NCBI GenBank assembly: GCA_035758825.1
Contig: DASTWA010000008.1
Span: forward strand, 248,001-312,000
DNA: 64,000 bases
Source: JARIHD01 sp035758825
GTDB lineage: Bacteria; Patescibacteriota; Saccharimonadia; Saccharimonadales; UBA4665
Reading direction: 5' to 3'
Shown here: piece after piece, positions 7,279 through 17,118 of the stretch
Position numbering within the stretch: position 1 is the stretch's first letter
Layout: each line of letters starts with the position of its first letter
Made by a program: the position numbers and the translations under genes
Notes under the pieces: generated by a model
What the model was told of the DNA's origin: nothing
The model's input: only the letters and a program-made list of their open reading frames with translations
Database searches by the model: none

Positions 7279-9066
7279 ATGTCTGATTTAGATTCCATTA
7301 AAGCTATGATCCGGTATTTCATCGGCAAACAGAAGCGCTACCCGCGCCTCTTCTTTGGCATGCTTGCAACGCACCCATTCGCCATCCTATTCTTGCGCTT
7401 TCTGCCCGCCTTGATTATTGCCGACATCCTCAACAAGTTAACCAATCAGGACTTCGTGAAGGGTGACTTGTGGGGCAGCTTTGGGTGGCTCATTGTATTA
7501 GCGATTGGCATCGAGGCCCTAGGCGGTATCTTCATATGGCGCATCGTCATCTACTTCAACTGGAAGATGGAAGGTTATATCATCCGCGATATTTACCGCG
7601 AAGTTTTTGACCACCTCCTAAAGCTAAGTTCCAATTTTCATGCCAACCATTTTGGCGGTTCGCTGGTGTCTCAGACCTCCAAGCTGGCCAGTGCCTACGT
7701 CCGTTTTACCGACACCACACTCTTCCAGGTGTTGGGATTATTCTGGGCACTGATATTTGCATCTGTGTTGCTGGTTGGCCGGGCGCCGCTGTTCGTGCTG
7801 CTGCTTATTGCGTTTACTATCGTCTATATGATTATGGCGGTGGCTATTACCGGCAAAATCCGGCGGCTCAATGAGGCTGAAGCCGAGGCCAGCAATAACC
7901 AGACCGGTCAGCTGGCGGACGCCATTACCAATGTCATGGCCATCAAGAGCTTCTCGGCTAGCAAAGCCGAAGCCCGAAGGTTCGCCAAGACAAGCGAAAA
8001 AGCCCGTCTCGCCATTGTGGACGTTATGAAGGCGACACTTAACCGCGAAATTGCTTTTGCTTCTGTTGGCGCCACTATAAACGGCATCTCTGTTGTCTTG
8101 GCTATTGCCAGTGTGGTGATCTTTGACGCCAACATTGCGACAGTCTTCCTGATCCTTAACTACACGACTGACATCCTCGTCCGCCTATGGGAGTTCAGCA
8201 CCCAGGCCCTCCGCAACTACAACCGCGCCATCGGCGATTCCAAGTCGATGATTGACATCCTGGCCATCGAGCCTTCTATTAAGGATCCGGCAAAGCCCCA
8301 AAAATCACGCATCTCGAAGGGTTCTATCACCTTCCGGAACATGCAGTTTGCCCACGCTGGCAGCAACCAGGACGATCCCTTGTTCAGTGACCTCAACTTG
8401 TCCATCAAGGCCAGCGAGAAAATCGGCCTGGTGGGCCACTCTGGCTCCGGCAAGACTACCCTTACCCGCCTGCTGCTTCGTTTCAGCGACGTATCCGGCG
8501 GCGAAATCCTGATTGACAGCCAGAACATCGCCAACATCAGCCAGGATGACCTGCGCAAAGCGATCGCCTACGTACCTCAGGAACCGCTGCTCTTCCACCG
8601 CAGTATCCGCGAGAATATCGCCTATGGCAAACCCGGGGCAAGTGACAAAGAAATCACCGAAGCTGCCCGCAAGGCCCATGCCATGGAATTCATCGAAAAA
8701 ATGCCCGAAGGGCTGGACACGCTCGTTGGTGAACGTGGTGTTAAACTGTCAGGTGGACAGCGGCAGCGCATCGCTATTGCCCGCGCCCTGCTGAAAGACG
8801 CGCCAATCCTGGTATTGGATGAGGCAACGAGTGCCCTGGACAGCGAAAGCGAAAAGCTAATCCAGGCAGCCCTCTGGGAACTTATGAAAAACCGCACCGC
8901 CATTGTCATCGCCCATCGTCTGAGCACCATCCAAAAAATGGACCGCATATTGGTCCTCGAGGACGGGGCAATCGTCGAACAAGGCAATCACCAAGAACTG
9001 GTCAAGCAGCAAGGCGTCTACGCCCAGCTCTGGGCCCACCAATCAGGTGGATTCATCGAAGACTAA
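7279..9066 (+). CDS. ABC half-exporter (MsbA/MDR type), first of three
   Basis: A fused membrane plus ATPase half-transporter that works as a homo- or heterodimer to export hydrophobic compounds. The type IV exporter membrane domain (about residues 20-320, six helices) precedes the ATPase. Walker A is GHSGSGKTTL, the signature LSGGQRQR, Walker B ILVLDEATSALD and the H-loop IAHRLSTIQ. The C-terminal tail LWAHQSGGFIE is shared by all three copies. Start at 7279 is supported by CGGAG eight nt upstream. The next gene follows after 16 nt. Confidence 0.94.
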   Translation: MSDLDSIKAMIRYFIGKQKRYPRLFFGMLATHPFAILFLRFLPALIIADILNKLTNQDFVKGDLWGSFGWLIVLAIGIEALGGIFIWRIVIYFNWKMEGYIIRDIYREVFDHLLKLSSNFHANHFGGSLVSQTSKLASAYVRFTDTTLFQVLGLFWALIFASVLLVGRAPLFVLLLIAFTIVYMIMAVAITGKIRRLNEAEAEASNNQTGQLADAITNVMAIKSFSASKAEARRFAKTSEKARLAIVDVMKATLNREIAFASVGATINGISVVLAIASVVIFDANIATVFLILNYTTDILVRLWEFSTQALRNYNRAIGDSKSMIDILAIEPSIKDPAKPQKSRISKGSITFRNMQFAHAGSNQDDPLFSDLNLSIKASEKIGLVGHSGSGKTTLTRLLLRFSDVSGGEILIDSQNIANISQDDLRKAIAYVPQEPLLFHRSIRENIAYGKPGASDKEITEAARKAHAMEFIEKMPEGLDTLVGERGVKLSGGQRQRIAIARALLKDAPILVLDEATSALDSESEKLIQAALWELMKNRTAIVIAHRLSTIQKMDRILVLEDGAIVEQGNHQELVKQQGVYAQLWAHQSGGFIED

Positions 9067-9082
9067 CAAAAAGGATCACATA

Positions 9083-10852
9083 ATGAGTAAACAAATAACT
9101 GCGACCGGGCTGGCGATACGGCATTACTTCGGCCAGATCTGGCAAGTACGGCGATACACCATTCCGGCGCTACTCCTTCCCGGCATTGGCAGCATCTTTA
9201 CGGGCTACATTCCACCGCTAGTAGTAGCCGCCGCTATCAATAAATTTGGCAATGGCACGCCGACCCTGGAGCAAGCCCTGCCCTATCTCTTATGGTTTGC
9301 CGCTGCCTGGTACACCGGCGAGCTGCTGTGGCGCTTGGCGCTCTGGTTCCTTAACCGGGCCGACTCGCGCAGTATGCGCAACCTGTACGTCAATGCGTTG
9401 TCGGAGCTCTCCAAAAAAGACCTGAACTTCTTTCATAACAATTTTGCCGGCTCGCTGACCAAAAAGACCATCGGTTATGCCCGGCACTTTGAATCGTTCA
9501 TGGACACCCTTGCCTTCAATGTCATGGCCTACTTGCTGCCTTTGCTGTTTGCTGGGGTCATCCTGTGGCGCTTTTCGCCATGGCTGGTACTGGCCCTCAT
9601 CGGATTGATGAGTTTGGTACTGGTATTAATCATCCCGCTCACCAAACGGCGCAAAAAGCTCGTAGACATCCGCGAAACCGCCAGCAATGTCATGGCTGGG
9701 CATGTAGCCGACGTTATCGGCAATATGGATGCCGTCCAGGCTTTTGCACACGAAGATTTCGAACGTAAACAGCACCGCAAAAACGTCGAGGATTATATGG
9801 ACAAGGCCTTGCGTTCGTGGGACTACCACAACAACCGTATCGATATGTCTATTTCGCCGATTTATGTGCTGATCAACGTCATCGGCCTGGCGTTGGCGAT
9901 CACCATCAGCAATGACGCCACCACCATCGCTAAGGTGTTCGTGACCTTTAGCTACTTCAGTTCGGCGACCCTCATCCTCTGGCAGTTCAACCGCACCTAC
10001 CGGAACATCGAAAACGCCCTGTCCGAAGCCGCCCAATTTACCGGCCTGCTGCTCGAGGAGCCGGCCATCACCGAAGCTCCCAATGCCAAAAACCTCAAGG
10101 TAAGCCAGGGAGAAGTTGTCTTTAAGGATGTCCACTTCGCTTATGATGCAAGTCAGGACGAACCCTTATTCGAAGACCTCAACCTGCACATCAAGCCCGG
10201 CGAAAAAATTGCCCTGGTCGGCCATTCCGGCGGCGGCAAGACCACGATCACCAAATTACTGCTGCGGTTCATCGATATCGGCAGCGGTCAACTTCTGATT
10301 GATGGCCAGGACGTCCGGACCGCCAAGTTAGCCTCAGTCCGCAAAGCCATTGCCTATGTCCCCCAGGAACCACTCATGTTCCATCGGACTATCCGTGAGA
10401 ACATTCGCTACGGCAGTCTCAAGGCTACCGACGAAGAGGTTATCCTGGCTGCAAAGCGCGCCAATGCCCATGAGTTTATCACCCAGCTGCCTGACGGCTA
10501 CGAAACAATGGTGGGTGAACGCGGCGTCAAACTGTCCGGTGGACAGCGGCAGCGGATCGCCATCGCCCGGGCGCTCATCAAAGGGGCTCCCATCTTGGTA
10601 CTAGATGAAGCCACGAGTGCCCTGGACAGCGAAAGCGAAAAGCTCATCCAGGAGGCACTTTGGAGCCTGATGCAAGACCGGACGGCAATTGTCGTCGCCC
10701 ACCGTCTGAGCACCATCCAAAAGATGGACCGTATTATCGTGCTCGATAATGGCCGCATAGCCGAGCAGGGCTCGCACAAAGAGCTACTCGAACAAAAGGG
10801 TGTCTATGCCCGCCTTTGGGCCCACCAATCGGGTGGCTTTATCGAAGAATAA
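9083..10852 (+). CDS. ABC half-exporter, second of three
   Basis: Same architecture as its neighbour: six-helix membrane domain (about 25-310), Walker A GHSGGGKTTI, signature LSGGQRQR, Walker B ILVLDEATSALD and tail LWAHQSGGFIEE. I chose the ATG at 9083 because AAAGGATC lies just upstream and the frame only reaches further back by overlapping the previous gene. Parts of the ATPase coding sequence are nearly identical at the DNA level to the third copy, for example the 52 nt at 10696-10747. The membrane domains differ strongly. Confidence 0.93.
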   Translation: MSKQITATGLAIRHYFGQIWQVRRYTIPALLLPGIGSIFTGYIPPLVVAAAINKFGNGTPTLEQALPYLLWFAAAWYTGELLWRLALWFLNRADSRSMRNLYVNALSELSKKDLNFFHNNFAGSLTKKTIGYARHFESFMDTLAFNVMAYLLPLLFAGVILWRFSPWLVLALIGLMSLVLVLIIPLTKRRKKLVDIRETASNVMAGHVADVIGNMDAVQAFAHEDFERKQHRKNVEDYMDKALRSWDYHNNRIDMSISPIYVLINVIGLALAITISNDATTIAKVFVTFSYFSSATLILWQFNRTYRNIENALSEAAQFTGLLLEEPAITEAPNAKNLKVSQGEVVFKDVHFAYDASQDEPLFEDLNLHIKPGEKIALVGHSGGGKTTITKLLLRFIDIGSGQLLIDGQDVRTAKLASVRKAIAYVPQEPLMFHRTIRENIRYGSLKATDEEVILAAKRANAHEFITQLPDGYETMVGERGVKLSGGQRQRIAIARALIKGAPILVLDEATSALDSESEKLIQEALWSLMQDRTAIVVAHRLSTIQKMDRIIVLDNGRIAEQGSHKELLEQKGVYARLWAHQSGGFIEE

Positions 10853-10874
10853 TCCGTACAATAAAAGCAATTCT

Positions 10875-12635
10875 ATGAGTCGTTCCAAAGCAGTAGATCT
10901 GACTACTATTCAATTATTTTGGCAAGCGGGGCTTCGCAATAAGCGCCTTTTGCTGCTGGCCCTGCTCTATCCGGTAGGCGCCATATTGATCAGCACCATT
11001 GTGCCGTTACTCGTCGGTAAAATCATCGCCGCCATCGCCAGCCAAGATCCCAATCCAGGCCGATTTATCCCTTACTTTGTACTGGCCGCAGGGGCGGGCG
11101 TGCTGGCTAACCGCTATGGTTTTTCATTTTTGCTAGCCCACCAGGCCAAAACTATGAGCTATCTGCAGCAGAAAGCCCTCGAGACACTCCTTCGCCGGAG
11201 CGTCGGCTTTCACAACGACAATATCGGCGGCAAATTAGTATCGGACGCCATCGACTATCCGGCCGGCTACTCACAACTGGCAAATGCCATCTTTATTAAT
11301 ATCATCCCGTTTGCCGTTGTACTTATTACCGGCTCGGTACTAATAATCGCTGAGTCCTGGAAGCTGGGAGTACTCGTCAGCCTCATGGCGGTGGTTACCG
11401 TTACCTGGGGCGTCATCGAGAGCCGCGGCCGTTCGCCGCTTCGCAAACAGCGCCTCAAGGCCACCAAAGCCGTAACCGCCCACCTGGCGGATGCTATCTT
11501 AAATGTCCAGACCGTCAAGACATTCGCCCACGAAACCGACGAGCTAAACAAACACAAAGCACTCAATAAAACGCTCCTGCAGCAGCGCCTGCACGATTGG
11601 CAACTCGCCGCCTACCAGGGGAGTAACCGCATCGCCGCCCTTTTGTTCATGCAGCTTGCTTTTATCGTGATGATCATCCACCTGGTCAGTAACGACCCGG
11701 GACTACTGGGAATTGGTATCTTTGCTTTTTCTTTTACCATTACCCTGAGCAACAAATTATTCGAGGTCAACTCCATGATTCGCAACATTGAAGACGGTCT
11801 GCTTAACGCCTCGCCGATGACCGAGATCATCATGCAGGAACCAGAGATCCGGGATACACGCGGTGCCAAATCCCTGGAAGTCAAAAAAGGCACCATATCC
11901 TTCGACAATGTTGACTTTGCCTACAAAGATACGAGTGCGACGGATAGCGTCTTCGCCGGGCTGCAGCTCAGCATCAAGTCGGGCGAAAAGATCGGCCTCG
12001 TCGGCCAGAGCGGCGGCGGCAAATCAACGCTTACCAGGCTTTTGCTCCGCTTCGAAGATATAAATGATGGCCAAATCCTGATTGATGGACAGAATATTGC
12101 CGAAGTTACCCAGTCGAGCCTGCGCCAAGCGATTTCGTATGTCCCGCAGGAGCCCCTTCTGTTCCATCGCACCATCCGTGAAAATATTGCCTATGGCGAC
12201 TGGGACGCCAGTCTAGAAGACGTGCAGAAGGCCGCCAAAAAAGCCCATGCCCATGAGTTTATCCAAGGCCTTCAGGACGGATACGACACCATCGTGGGTG
12301 AGCGCGGCGTCAAACTGTCCGGTGGACAGCGGCAGCGGATCGCCATCGCCCGGGCAATCCTAAAGAATGCGCCACTGCTCATCCTCGACGAAGCAACGTC
12401 TGCACTGGACAGCGAAAGCGAAGTACTTATCCAGGAAGCGCTGTGGGACCTCATGAAAGGGCGCACCACCATTGTCATCGCCCACCGTCTGAGCACCATC
12501 CAAAAGATGGACCGTATTATCGTGCTCGATGACGGCAAGATTGTCGAACAAGGCTCGCATAAAGAGCTAGTCAAACAAAAAGGCCACTACGCCAAGCTCT
12601 GGGCACACCAATCCGGCGGATTTATCGAAGAATAA
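10875..12635 (+). CDS. ABC half-exporter, third of three
   Basis: Six-helix exporter domain followed by an ATPase with GQSGGGKSTL (Walker A), LSGGQRQR (signature), LLILDEATSALD (Walker B) and tail LWAHQSGGFIEE. The ATG at 10875, 22 nt after the upstream stop, gives a 586-aa protein of normal length. A further upstream start would overlap copy two by about 50 nt. Three half-exporters could pair in several combinations, and two may form a heterodimer. Transcription ends at the large hairpin 12641-12757. Confidence 0.93.
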   Translation: MSRSKAVDLTTIQLFWQAGLRNKRLLLLALLYPVGAILISTIVPLLVGKIIAAIASQDPNPGRFIPYFVLAAGAGVLANRYGFSFLLAHQAKTMSYLQQKALETLLRRSVGFHNDNIGGKLVSDAIDYPAGYSQLANAIFINIIPFAVVLITGSVLIIAESWKLGVLVSLMAVVTVTWGVIESRGRSPLRKQRLKATKAVTAHLADAILNVQTVKTFAHETDELNKHKALNKTLLQQRLHDWQLAAYQGSNRIAALLFMQLAFIVMIIHLVSNDPGLLGIGIFAFSFTITLSNKLFEVNSMIRNIEDGLLNASPMTEIIMQEPEIRDTRGAKSLEVKKGTISFDNVDFAYKDTSATDSVFAGLQLSIKSGEKIGLVGQSGGGKSTLTRLLLRFEDINDGQILIDGQNIAEVTQSSLRQAISYVPQEPLLFHRTIRENIAYGDWDASLEDVQKAAKKAHAHEFIQGLQDGYDTIVGERGVKLSGGQRQRIAIARAILKNAPLLILDEATSALDSESEVLIQEALWDLMKGRTTIVIAHRLSTIQKMDRIIVLDDGKIVEQGSHKELVKQKGHYAKLWAHQSGGFIEE

Positions 12636-12640
12636 AGAGC

Positions 12641-12757
12641 AACAAAAAGCCCGCGCCTTCACGCATAAGGGGCTTGCCTATAGTGCACGAGCGAACCGAT
12701 ACCATGTGCCTATGGAGGTGAGCGTACCCTTAGGGGTGAAGGCGCGGGCTTTTTGTT
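12641..12757. terminator. 117-nt hairpin, bidirectional terminator
   Basis: A perfect 22-bp inverted repeat (12641-12662 with 12736-12757) is flanked by A-runs on the left and T-runs on the right, so it can terminate both converging genes. The 73-nt interior also folds: TAAGGG (12666-12671) with CCCTTA (12727-12732), GCTTGCC (12672-12678) with GGTGAGC (12717-12723), TATAG with CTATG, and GCAC with GTGC. About 44 bp of stem close on a 17-nt apical loop, far more than termination needs. Confidence 0.85.
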
Positions 12758-12764
12758 TTATCTA

Positions 12765-13466
12765 TTATTTGTCGTTGGATCCGTCGGTTTTCGCTTCGGC
12801 GGCGTTGGTTGCCGTCTCGCCTTCTCCGTTACCAGCAGGCTCTTCGGCCTCAGCCGCCTCTTCGTCTGTGCCACCTGCCGCGTCATTGGCAGCCTGGAGT
12901 GCACTTGGCTCGAAGACGGTAGCCAAAGGATGGTCGGGTTCGGCTTTAACAGTCACCCCGCTCGGGACGATCAGGTCGGCAACCGTGGCGTGGTCGCCTA
13001 CTTCTACCAACTTTTCACCGTCAAAGGTCAGCTCCTCGGGGATATCCTTCGGGTAGGCCTCAACCTCGACCGTTTCTAGTTGGTGCAATACCACCAGCCC
13101 GGCGCGCTCGGCCGGTGTTGCCTCATTGTCCTCGTCCAGCTTGATGCGGACAGGCACCTCGGCGTCTACCATCTGGTTGGCCTTTACGGCATTAAAGACC
13201 ACGTGGCGCAGCATGTGCTTCTTTGGGTCGAATTCTGCCTTCTTTATAAGCGCCATATACTGCTTGCCGCCGGCCTTGAGGCTGACGGGATGGTGCTTGC
13301 CAGCTTTCTGATAAGCCTTTACGAGGTCGACATAGCTACCCATAACGATTAGTGAGTCTTTGCCGTGGTCATGAATGACTGCGGGTACGAGACCTTGCGC
13401 ACGTAGGTGTTTGACGGCTTTGCCGGTTACTTCACGCTTTTCTAGTTCGATCGCGATTTGATCCAT
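12765..13466 (-). CDS. rplY: 50S ribosomal protein bL25, CTC/general-stress type
   Basis: A 5S-rRNA-binding ribosomal protein of the long CTC form. The N-terminal L25 domain (about 1-95) begins IELEKREVTGKAVKHLRAQG. The C-terminal TL5/CTC beta domain (about 100-185) contains EVEAYPKDIPEELTFD. An acidic Ala/Glu-rich tail of about 45 aa follows and is probably disordered. The ATG at 13466 is preceded by GGAGGA, which fixes the start. The gene converges on the exporter operon and shares its terminator. Confidence 0.94.
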   Translation of the reverse strand: MDQIAIELEKREVTGKAVKHLRAQGLVPAVIHDHGKDSLIVMGSYVDLVKAYQKAGKHHPVSLKAGGKQYMALIKKAEFDPKKHMLRHVVFNAVKANQMVDAEVPVRIKLDEDNEATPAERAGLVVLHQLETVEVEAYPKDIPEELTFDGEKLVEVGDHATVADLIVPSGVTVKAEPDHPLATVFEPSALQAANDAAGGTDEEAAEAEEPAGNGEGETATNAAEAKTDGSNDK

Positions 13467-13523
13467 ACAGTTCCTCCGTTGTTGGTAGTATTGCCCATCA
13501 GTATTTAGTATACCATTAGCTTC

Positions 13524-13557
13524 TTGGACATTGGCTGAAAGGTGGTACAATAGGCAC
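13524..13557 (+). promoter_or_regulatory. dedA promoter, predicted leaderless
   Basis: TTGGAC (13524-13529), a 16-nt spacer and TACAAT (13546-13551) end 6 nt before the ATG at 13558. The predicted transcription start coincides with the start codon. Confidence 0.65.
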
Positions 13558-14238
13558 ATGCTATTCGGCTTTAGTCTTGAAGAACTCATTGCTGCAGTGG
13601 GAGTCATAGGTGTCTCGGCTATTATTTTTGCCGAATCGGGCCTGCTTGTTGGTTTCTTCCTGCCGGGTGACACGCTGCTCTTTACCATGGGTCTTTTGGC
13701 TCATGAGGGGGTCGTACACACCAACGTCCATCTGCTAATTTTTATTTTGTTTGTCGCTGCCGCCTTGGGCGACAACGTGGGCTACATGTTCGGCAAACGG
13801 GTCGGGCCGCGCATTTTCCGCAAGCCGGATTCTATCTTGTTCCACCAGGACAACCTCCAGCGCGCCGAACACTTCTACGAGAAGTATGGGCCAATGACTA
13901 TTGTCATCGCTCGCTTCGTGCCGATTGTCCGAACCTTTGCCCCCATTGTTGCCGGTGTTGGCAAAATGCACTACAAACGATTCCTTATCTTTAACCTGCT
14001 TGGTGCGTTCCTTTGGACCGCCGGAGTTACTTACACCGGTTATTTCGGCGGTGCGTTCCTGGAAGCACGCGGCATCGAAATCGATCATCTTATCCTGCCG
14101 ATTATCGGTATTGCCATGGGCATCACCCTTATTTCGCCGCTCTACCACATCATCCGCGAGCCTTCGGCGCGTAAGATCGTCAAAAACAAACTGCGCCGCC
14201 TCTTTAAGAAGCCGCGCCAATCTTCCGAAAACAAATAG
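13558..14238 (+). CDS. DedA/SNARE-associated family membrane protein
   Basis: A polytopic DedA-family protein, members of which act in envelope maintenance and undecaprenyl-phosphate or phospholipid flipping. It shows the family's re-entrant segment FFLPGDTLLFTMG (about residues 38-50), FGKRVGPRIFRK, and RFVPIVRTFAPIVAGVGKM with the conserved arginines. Four to five hydrophobic segments are seen. It is 226 aa with a basic, probably cytoplasmic tail (KKPRQSSENK). The exact substrate is not deducible. It converges on uvrA with a 4-nt gap. Confidence 0.92.
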   Translation: MLFGFSLEELIAAVGVIGVSAIIFAESGLLVGFFLPGDTLLFTMGLLAHEGVVHTNVHLLIFILFVAAALGDNVGYMFGKRVGPRIFRKPDSILFHQDNLQRAEHFYEKYGPMTIVIARFVPIVRTFAPIVAGVGKMHYKRFLIFNLLGAFLWTAGVTYTGYFGGAFLEARGIEIDHLILPIIGIAMGITLISPLYHIIREPSARKIVKNKLRRLFKKPRQSSENK

Positions 14239-14242
14239 ACTG

Positions 14243-17053
14243 CTAGAGCATGCGTCCGAGGAACTGACCGGTGTAACTGCCGGGCACTTTTGCTACCTGC
14301 TCAGGTGTGCCGGTAGCTACTACCTGACCGCCGCCGGAGCCGCCCTCGGGGCCCATGTCGATGATGTGGTCAGCCGACTTGATGACATCCAGGTTGTGCT
14401 CGATAACCACCATACTGTTGCCTGTGTCTACCAGGGCGTGCAAAACGTGCAGCAGCTTATCGACATCGGCCATGTGCAAACCGGTCGTCGGCTCGTCCAG
14501 AATGTAGAGCGTGCGTCCGGTAGGACGGCGGGAGAGCTCGGTAGCCAGCTTGATGCGCTGGGCTTCACCGCCGGATAAGGTCGTGGCCGGTTGTCCGAGC
14601 GAAATGTAGCCCAGCCCGACTTCGACTAACGTCTGGAGTTTACGGGCAATGGCTGGGATATTCTCGAAGAATGCCAAAGCCTCTTCGCAGTTCATCGCCA
14701 GCACATCGCTGATGGTCTTGCCTTTGTAGTGGATCTCGAGGGCCTCACGGTTGTAGCGCTTGCCGTGGCAGACTTCGCACGGGACATACACGTCAGGCAG
14801 GAAGTGCATTTCGATCTTAATGATGCCGTCACCGGAACAGTTTTCGCAGCGGCCGCCCTTAACGTTAAAGCTAAAGCGCCCAGCGCTGTAGCCGCGCAGC
14901 TTGGCTTCGGGCGTATTGGCAAACAACTCACGGATAGGCGTGAACAGGCCGGTGTAAGTAGCCGGGTTAGAGCGTGGCGTACGGCCGATTGGTGACTGGT
15001 CGATAATAATAGCCTTATCCAGCTGTTTGATGCCCTCAATGTCGTCGTGCCGGCCGGGTACGGTATTGGCACGCATCAGGCGGGCCTGGAGCTCTTTGGC
15101 CAAAATGTCGTTAATCAGGCTGGACTTACCGGAACCGGATACGCCGCTGACGACCACTAATTGGCCTAATGGGATTTCTACGTCAACATCACGCAAGTTG
15201 TTCTCACGGGCGCCGCGGATGTGCAAGGATTTACCGTTGCCGGTACGGCGCTTCTTGGGCACGGCTATCTCTTTGGTGCCCTGCAAGTACTGGCCGGTGA
15301 TGCTTTCTGGGTCCTTGGCAACTTCGTCTGGAGTGCCGCGGGCGACTACATGACCGCCGTGCACGCCGGCGCCAGGGCCGATATCCAGCAGATAGTCCGC
15401 CGTCCGGATGGTGTCTTCGTCGTGCTCTACGACCAGGACGGTATTGCCCAAATCACGCAGGTGCTTAAGGGTCTTGATAAGGCGGTCATTGTCGCGCTGG
15501 TGCAAGCCGATACTCGGTTCATCAAGGACATACAACACACCCTGCAGGCCCGAACCGATCTGGGTAGCCAAACGGATACGCTGGGCTTCACCGCCGGACA
15601 GGGTGGTTGCGCTGCGGAGTAAGGTCAGGTAGTTTAAGCCCACGTCGCGCAAGAACCCCAGACGGGCGCCAATTTCCTTAAGGATCTGGCGGGCGATGTG
15701 CAGCTCCTTTTCGCTAAAATCCATGTGCTCAAAATAGTCGATAGCGTCGTCAATCGAAAGTTCACAAATGTCCATAATCGACATGCCGCCGACGGTAATC
15801 GCCAGGACCTCCGGCTTGAGGCGGCGGCCCTTACAGGCGTAGCAAGGCTTTTCCTGCATGAACTTCTCGATGTCGTGCCGTATAAAGTCGCTATCGGTCT
15901 CTTTGTGGCGGCGCTCCAGGTTAGGGATTACACCTTCGTAGGTCGTTTCGAAGGCGCGGCCACTGCCAAGACTTACTTTGTAACGCTCACCGCCGGTGCC
16001 GTACAGGATGCGGTCCAGGTCATCCTTCTTGAGTTGGCCGGTCGGCACATGCAGACTAAAGCCATAGCGGTCAGCAACAGCCTGCATTTTCTTCATGTAC
16101 CAGGCGTCAGCATTTACCCGGTTAAATGGCCGGATGGCGCCTTCGGCAATCGTCAGACGGCCGTTAGGGATAACCAGTTCCGGGTCAACTTCCAAACGCG
16201 AACCAAGGCCGGTGCAGACCGGGCAGGCACCGTGCGGGCTGTTAAAACTAAAGGTGCGCGGCTCCAGCTCGGGGATGGCGACTTCGGGGTGGTTAATGCA
16301 GGCGTACATCAGGCTGTACTGGTATTCTTCGTTGTTGTCGGCGTCTACCACGCGGATCTTGCCGTCAGCAGCTTCGATTGCCTGTTCGACTGATTGCGCC
16401 AGGCGGCTGCGGCTCTCCTCGTCATTTACCAGACGGTCAATGACAACCTCGATGGTGTGCTTGTAGTTCTTGTCGAGCTGCGGGAATTCGTCAAGGGCGT
16501 ACACTACGCCGTCGACACGGGCGCGGGCAAAACCGGCGCGCATGTACTGCTCCGGGATGTGTTCGAAGGCGCCTTTTTTGTCGGTAACTACCGGAGCCAG
16601 GATCATCAGGCGTGATCCGGTCGGCAAGGCAGCGATCTGGTCGACGATATTGGCAATCGTCTGGCGGGTCACCGGCGTGCCGTCAATTGGACAATGCGGC
16701 ACTCCGACGCGCGCGAACAACAAACGCAGGTAATCATAAATTTCGGTAACGGTCGCAACCGTACTGCGCGGGTTGCGGCTGGTTGACTTCTGGTCAATCG
16801 ATATAGCTGGCGATAGGCCGTCGATCTGGTCGACGTCGGGCTTCTCCATGAGCCCCAGGAACTGGCGGGCATAGCTGCTCAGACTCTCGACATAACGGCG
16901 CTGGCCCTCTGCATAAATCGTGTCAAAAGCTAAGCTGGACTTGCCTGAACCGGATAGGCCCGTAATGACGACAAGCTTGTTTCGGGGCAGCTCAACATCA
17001 ATGTTTTTGAGGTTGTGCTCCCGAGCTCCTTTAACAACAATTTTCTCGGCCAT
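14243..17053 (-). CDS. uvrA: UvrABC excinuclease subunit A
   Basis: Damage-recognition ATPase of nucleotide-excision repair. It contains two ABC modules: GLSGSGKSSLAFDT (N-terminal Walker A) and GVSGSGKSSLINDI (C-terminal), with signatures TLSGGEAQRIRLA and TLSGGEAQRIKLA. The zinc-binding CYACKGRRLK and the second zinc finger CENCSGDG...CEVCHGKRYN are intact. Its 936 aa is full length. A TATAAT lies 11 nt upstream of the ATG, implying a very short leader. It works with uvrC at the start of the window. Confidence 0.98.
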   Translation of the reverse strand: MAEKIVVKGAREHNLKNIDVELPRNKLVVITGLSGSGKSSLAFDTIYAEGQRRYVESLSSYARQFLGLMEKPDVDQIDGLSPAISIDQKSTSRNPRSTVATVTEIYDYLRLLFARVGVPHCPIDGTPVTRQTIANIVDQIAALPTGSRLMILAPVVTDKKGAFEHIPEQYMRAGFARARVDGVVYALDEFPQLDKNYKHTIEVVIDRLVNDEESRSRLAQSVEQAIEAADGKIRVVDADNNEEYQYSLMYACINHPEVAIPELEPRTFSFNSPHGACPVCTGLGSRLEVDPELVIPNGRLTIAEGAIRPFNRVNADAWYMKKMQAVADRYGFSLHVPTGQLKKDDLDRILYGTGGERYKVSLGSGRAFETTYEGVIPNLERRHKETDSDFIRHDIEKFMQEKPCYACKGRRLKPEVLAITVGGMSIMDICELSIDDAIDYFEHMDFSEKELHIARQILKEIGARLGFLRDVGLNYLTLLRSATTLSGGEAQRIRLATQIGSGLQGVLYVLDEPSIGLHQRDNDRLIKTLKHLRDLGNTVLVVEHDEDTIRTADYLLDIGPGAGVHGGHVVARGTPDEVAKDPESITGQYLQGTKEIAVPKKRRTGNGKSLHIRGARENNLRDVDVEIPLGQLVVVSGVSGSGKSSLINDILAKELQARLMRANTVPGRHDDIEGIKQLDKAIIIDQSPIGRTPRSNPATYTGLFTPIRELFANTPEAKLRGYSAGRFSFNVKGGRCENCSGDGIIKIEMHFLPDVYVPCEVCHGKRYNREALEIHYKGKTISDVLAMNCEEALAFFENIPAIARKLQTLVEVGLGYISLGQPATTLSGGEAQRIKLATELSRRPTGRTLYILDEPTTGLHMADVDKLLHVLHALVDTGNSMVVIEHNLDVIKSADHIIDMGPEGGSGGGQVVATGTPEQVAKVPGSYTGQFLGRML

Positions 17054-17106
17054 AAAACTGGTATATTATACCTGAAAATTTAGATATTTTCTATACATAG
17101 ATACTG

Positions 17107-17118
17107 TATACTTGCTAT
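17107..17118 (+). promoter_or_regulatory. -10 element, predicted leaderless
   Basis: TATACT at 17107-17112 is followed by 6 nt and the ATG at 17119, the same spacing as at the DrrA-like gene. The -35 region is weak. Confidence 0.5.
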
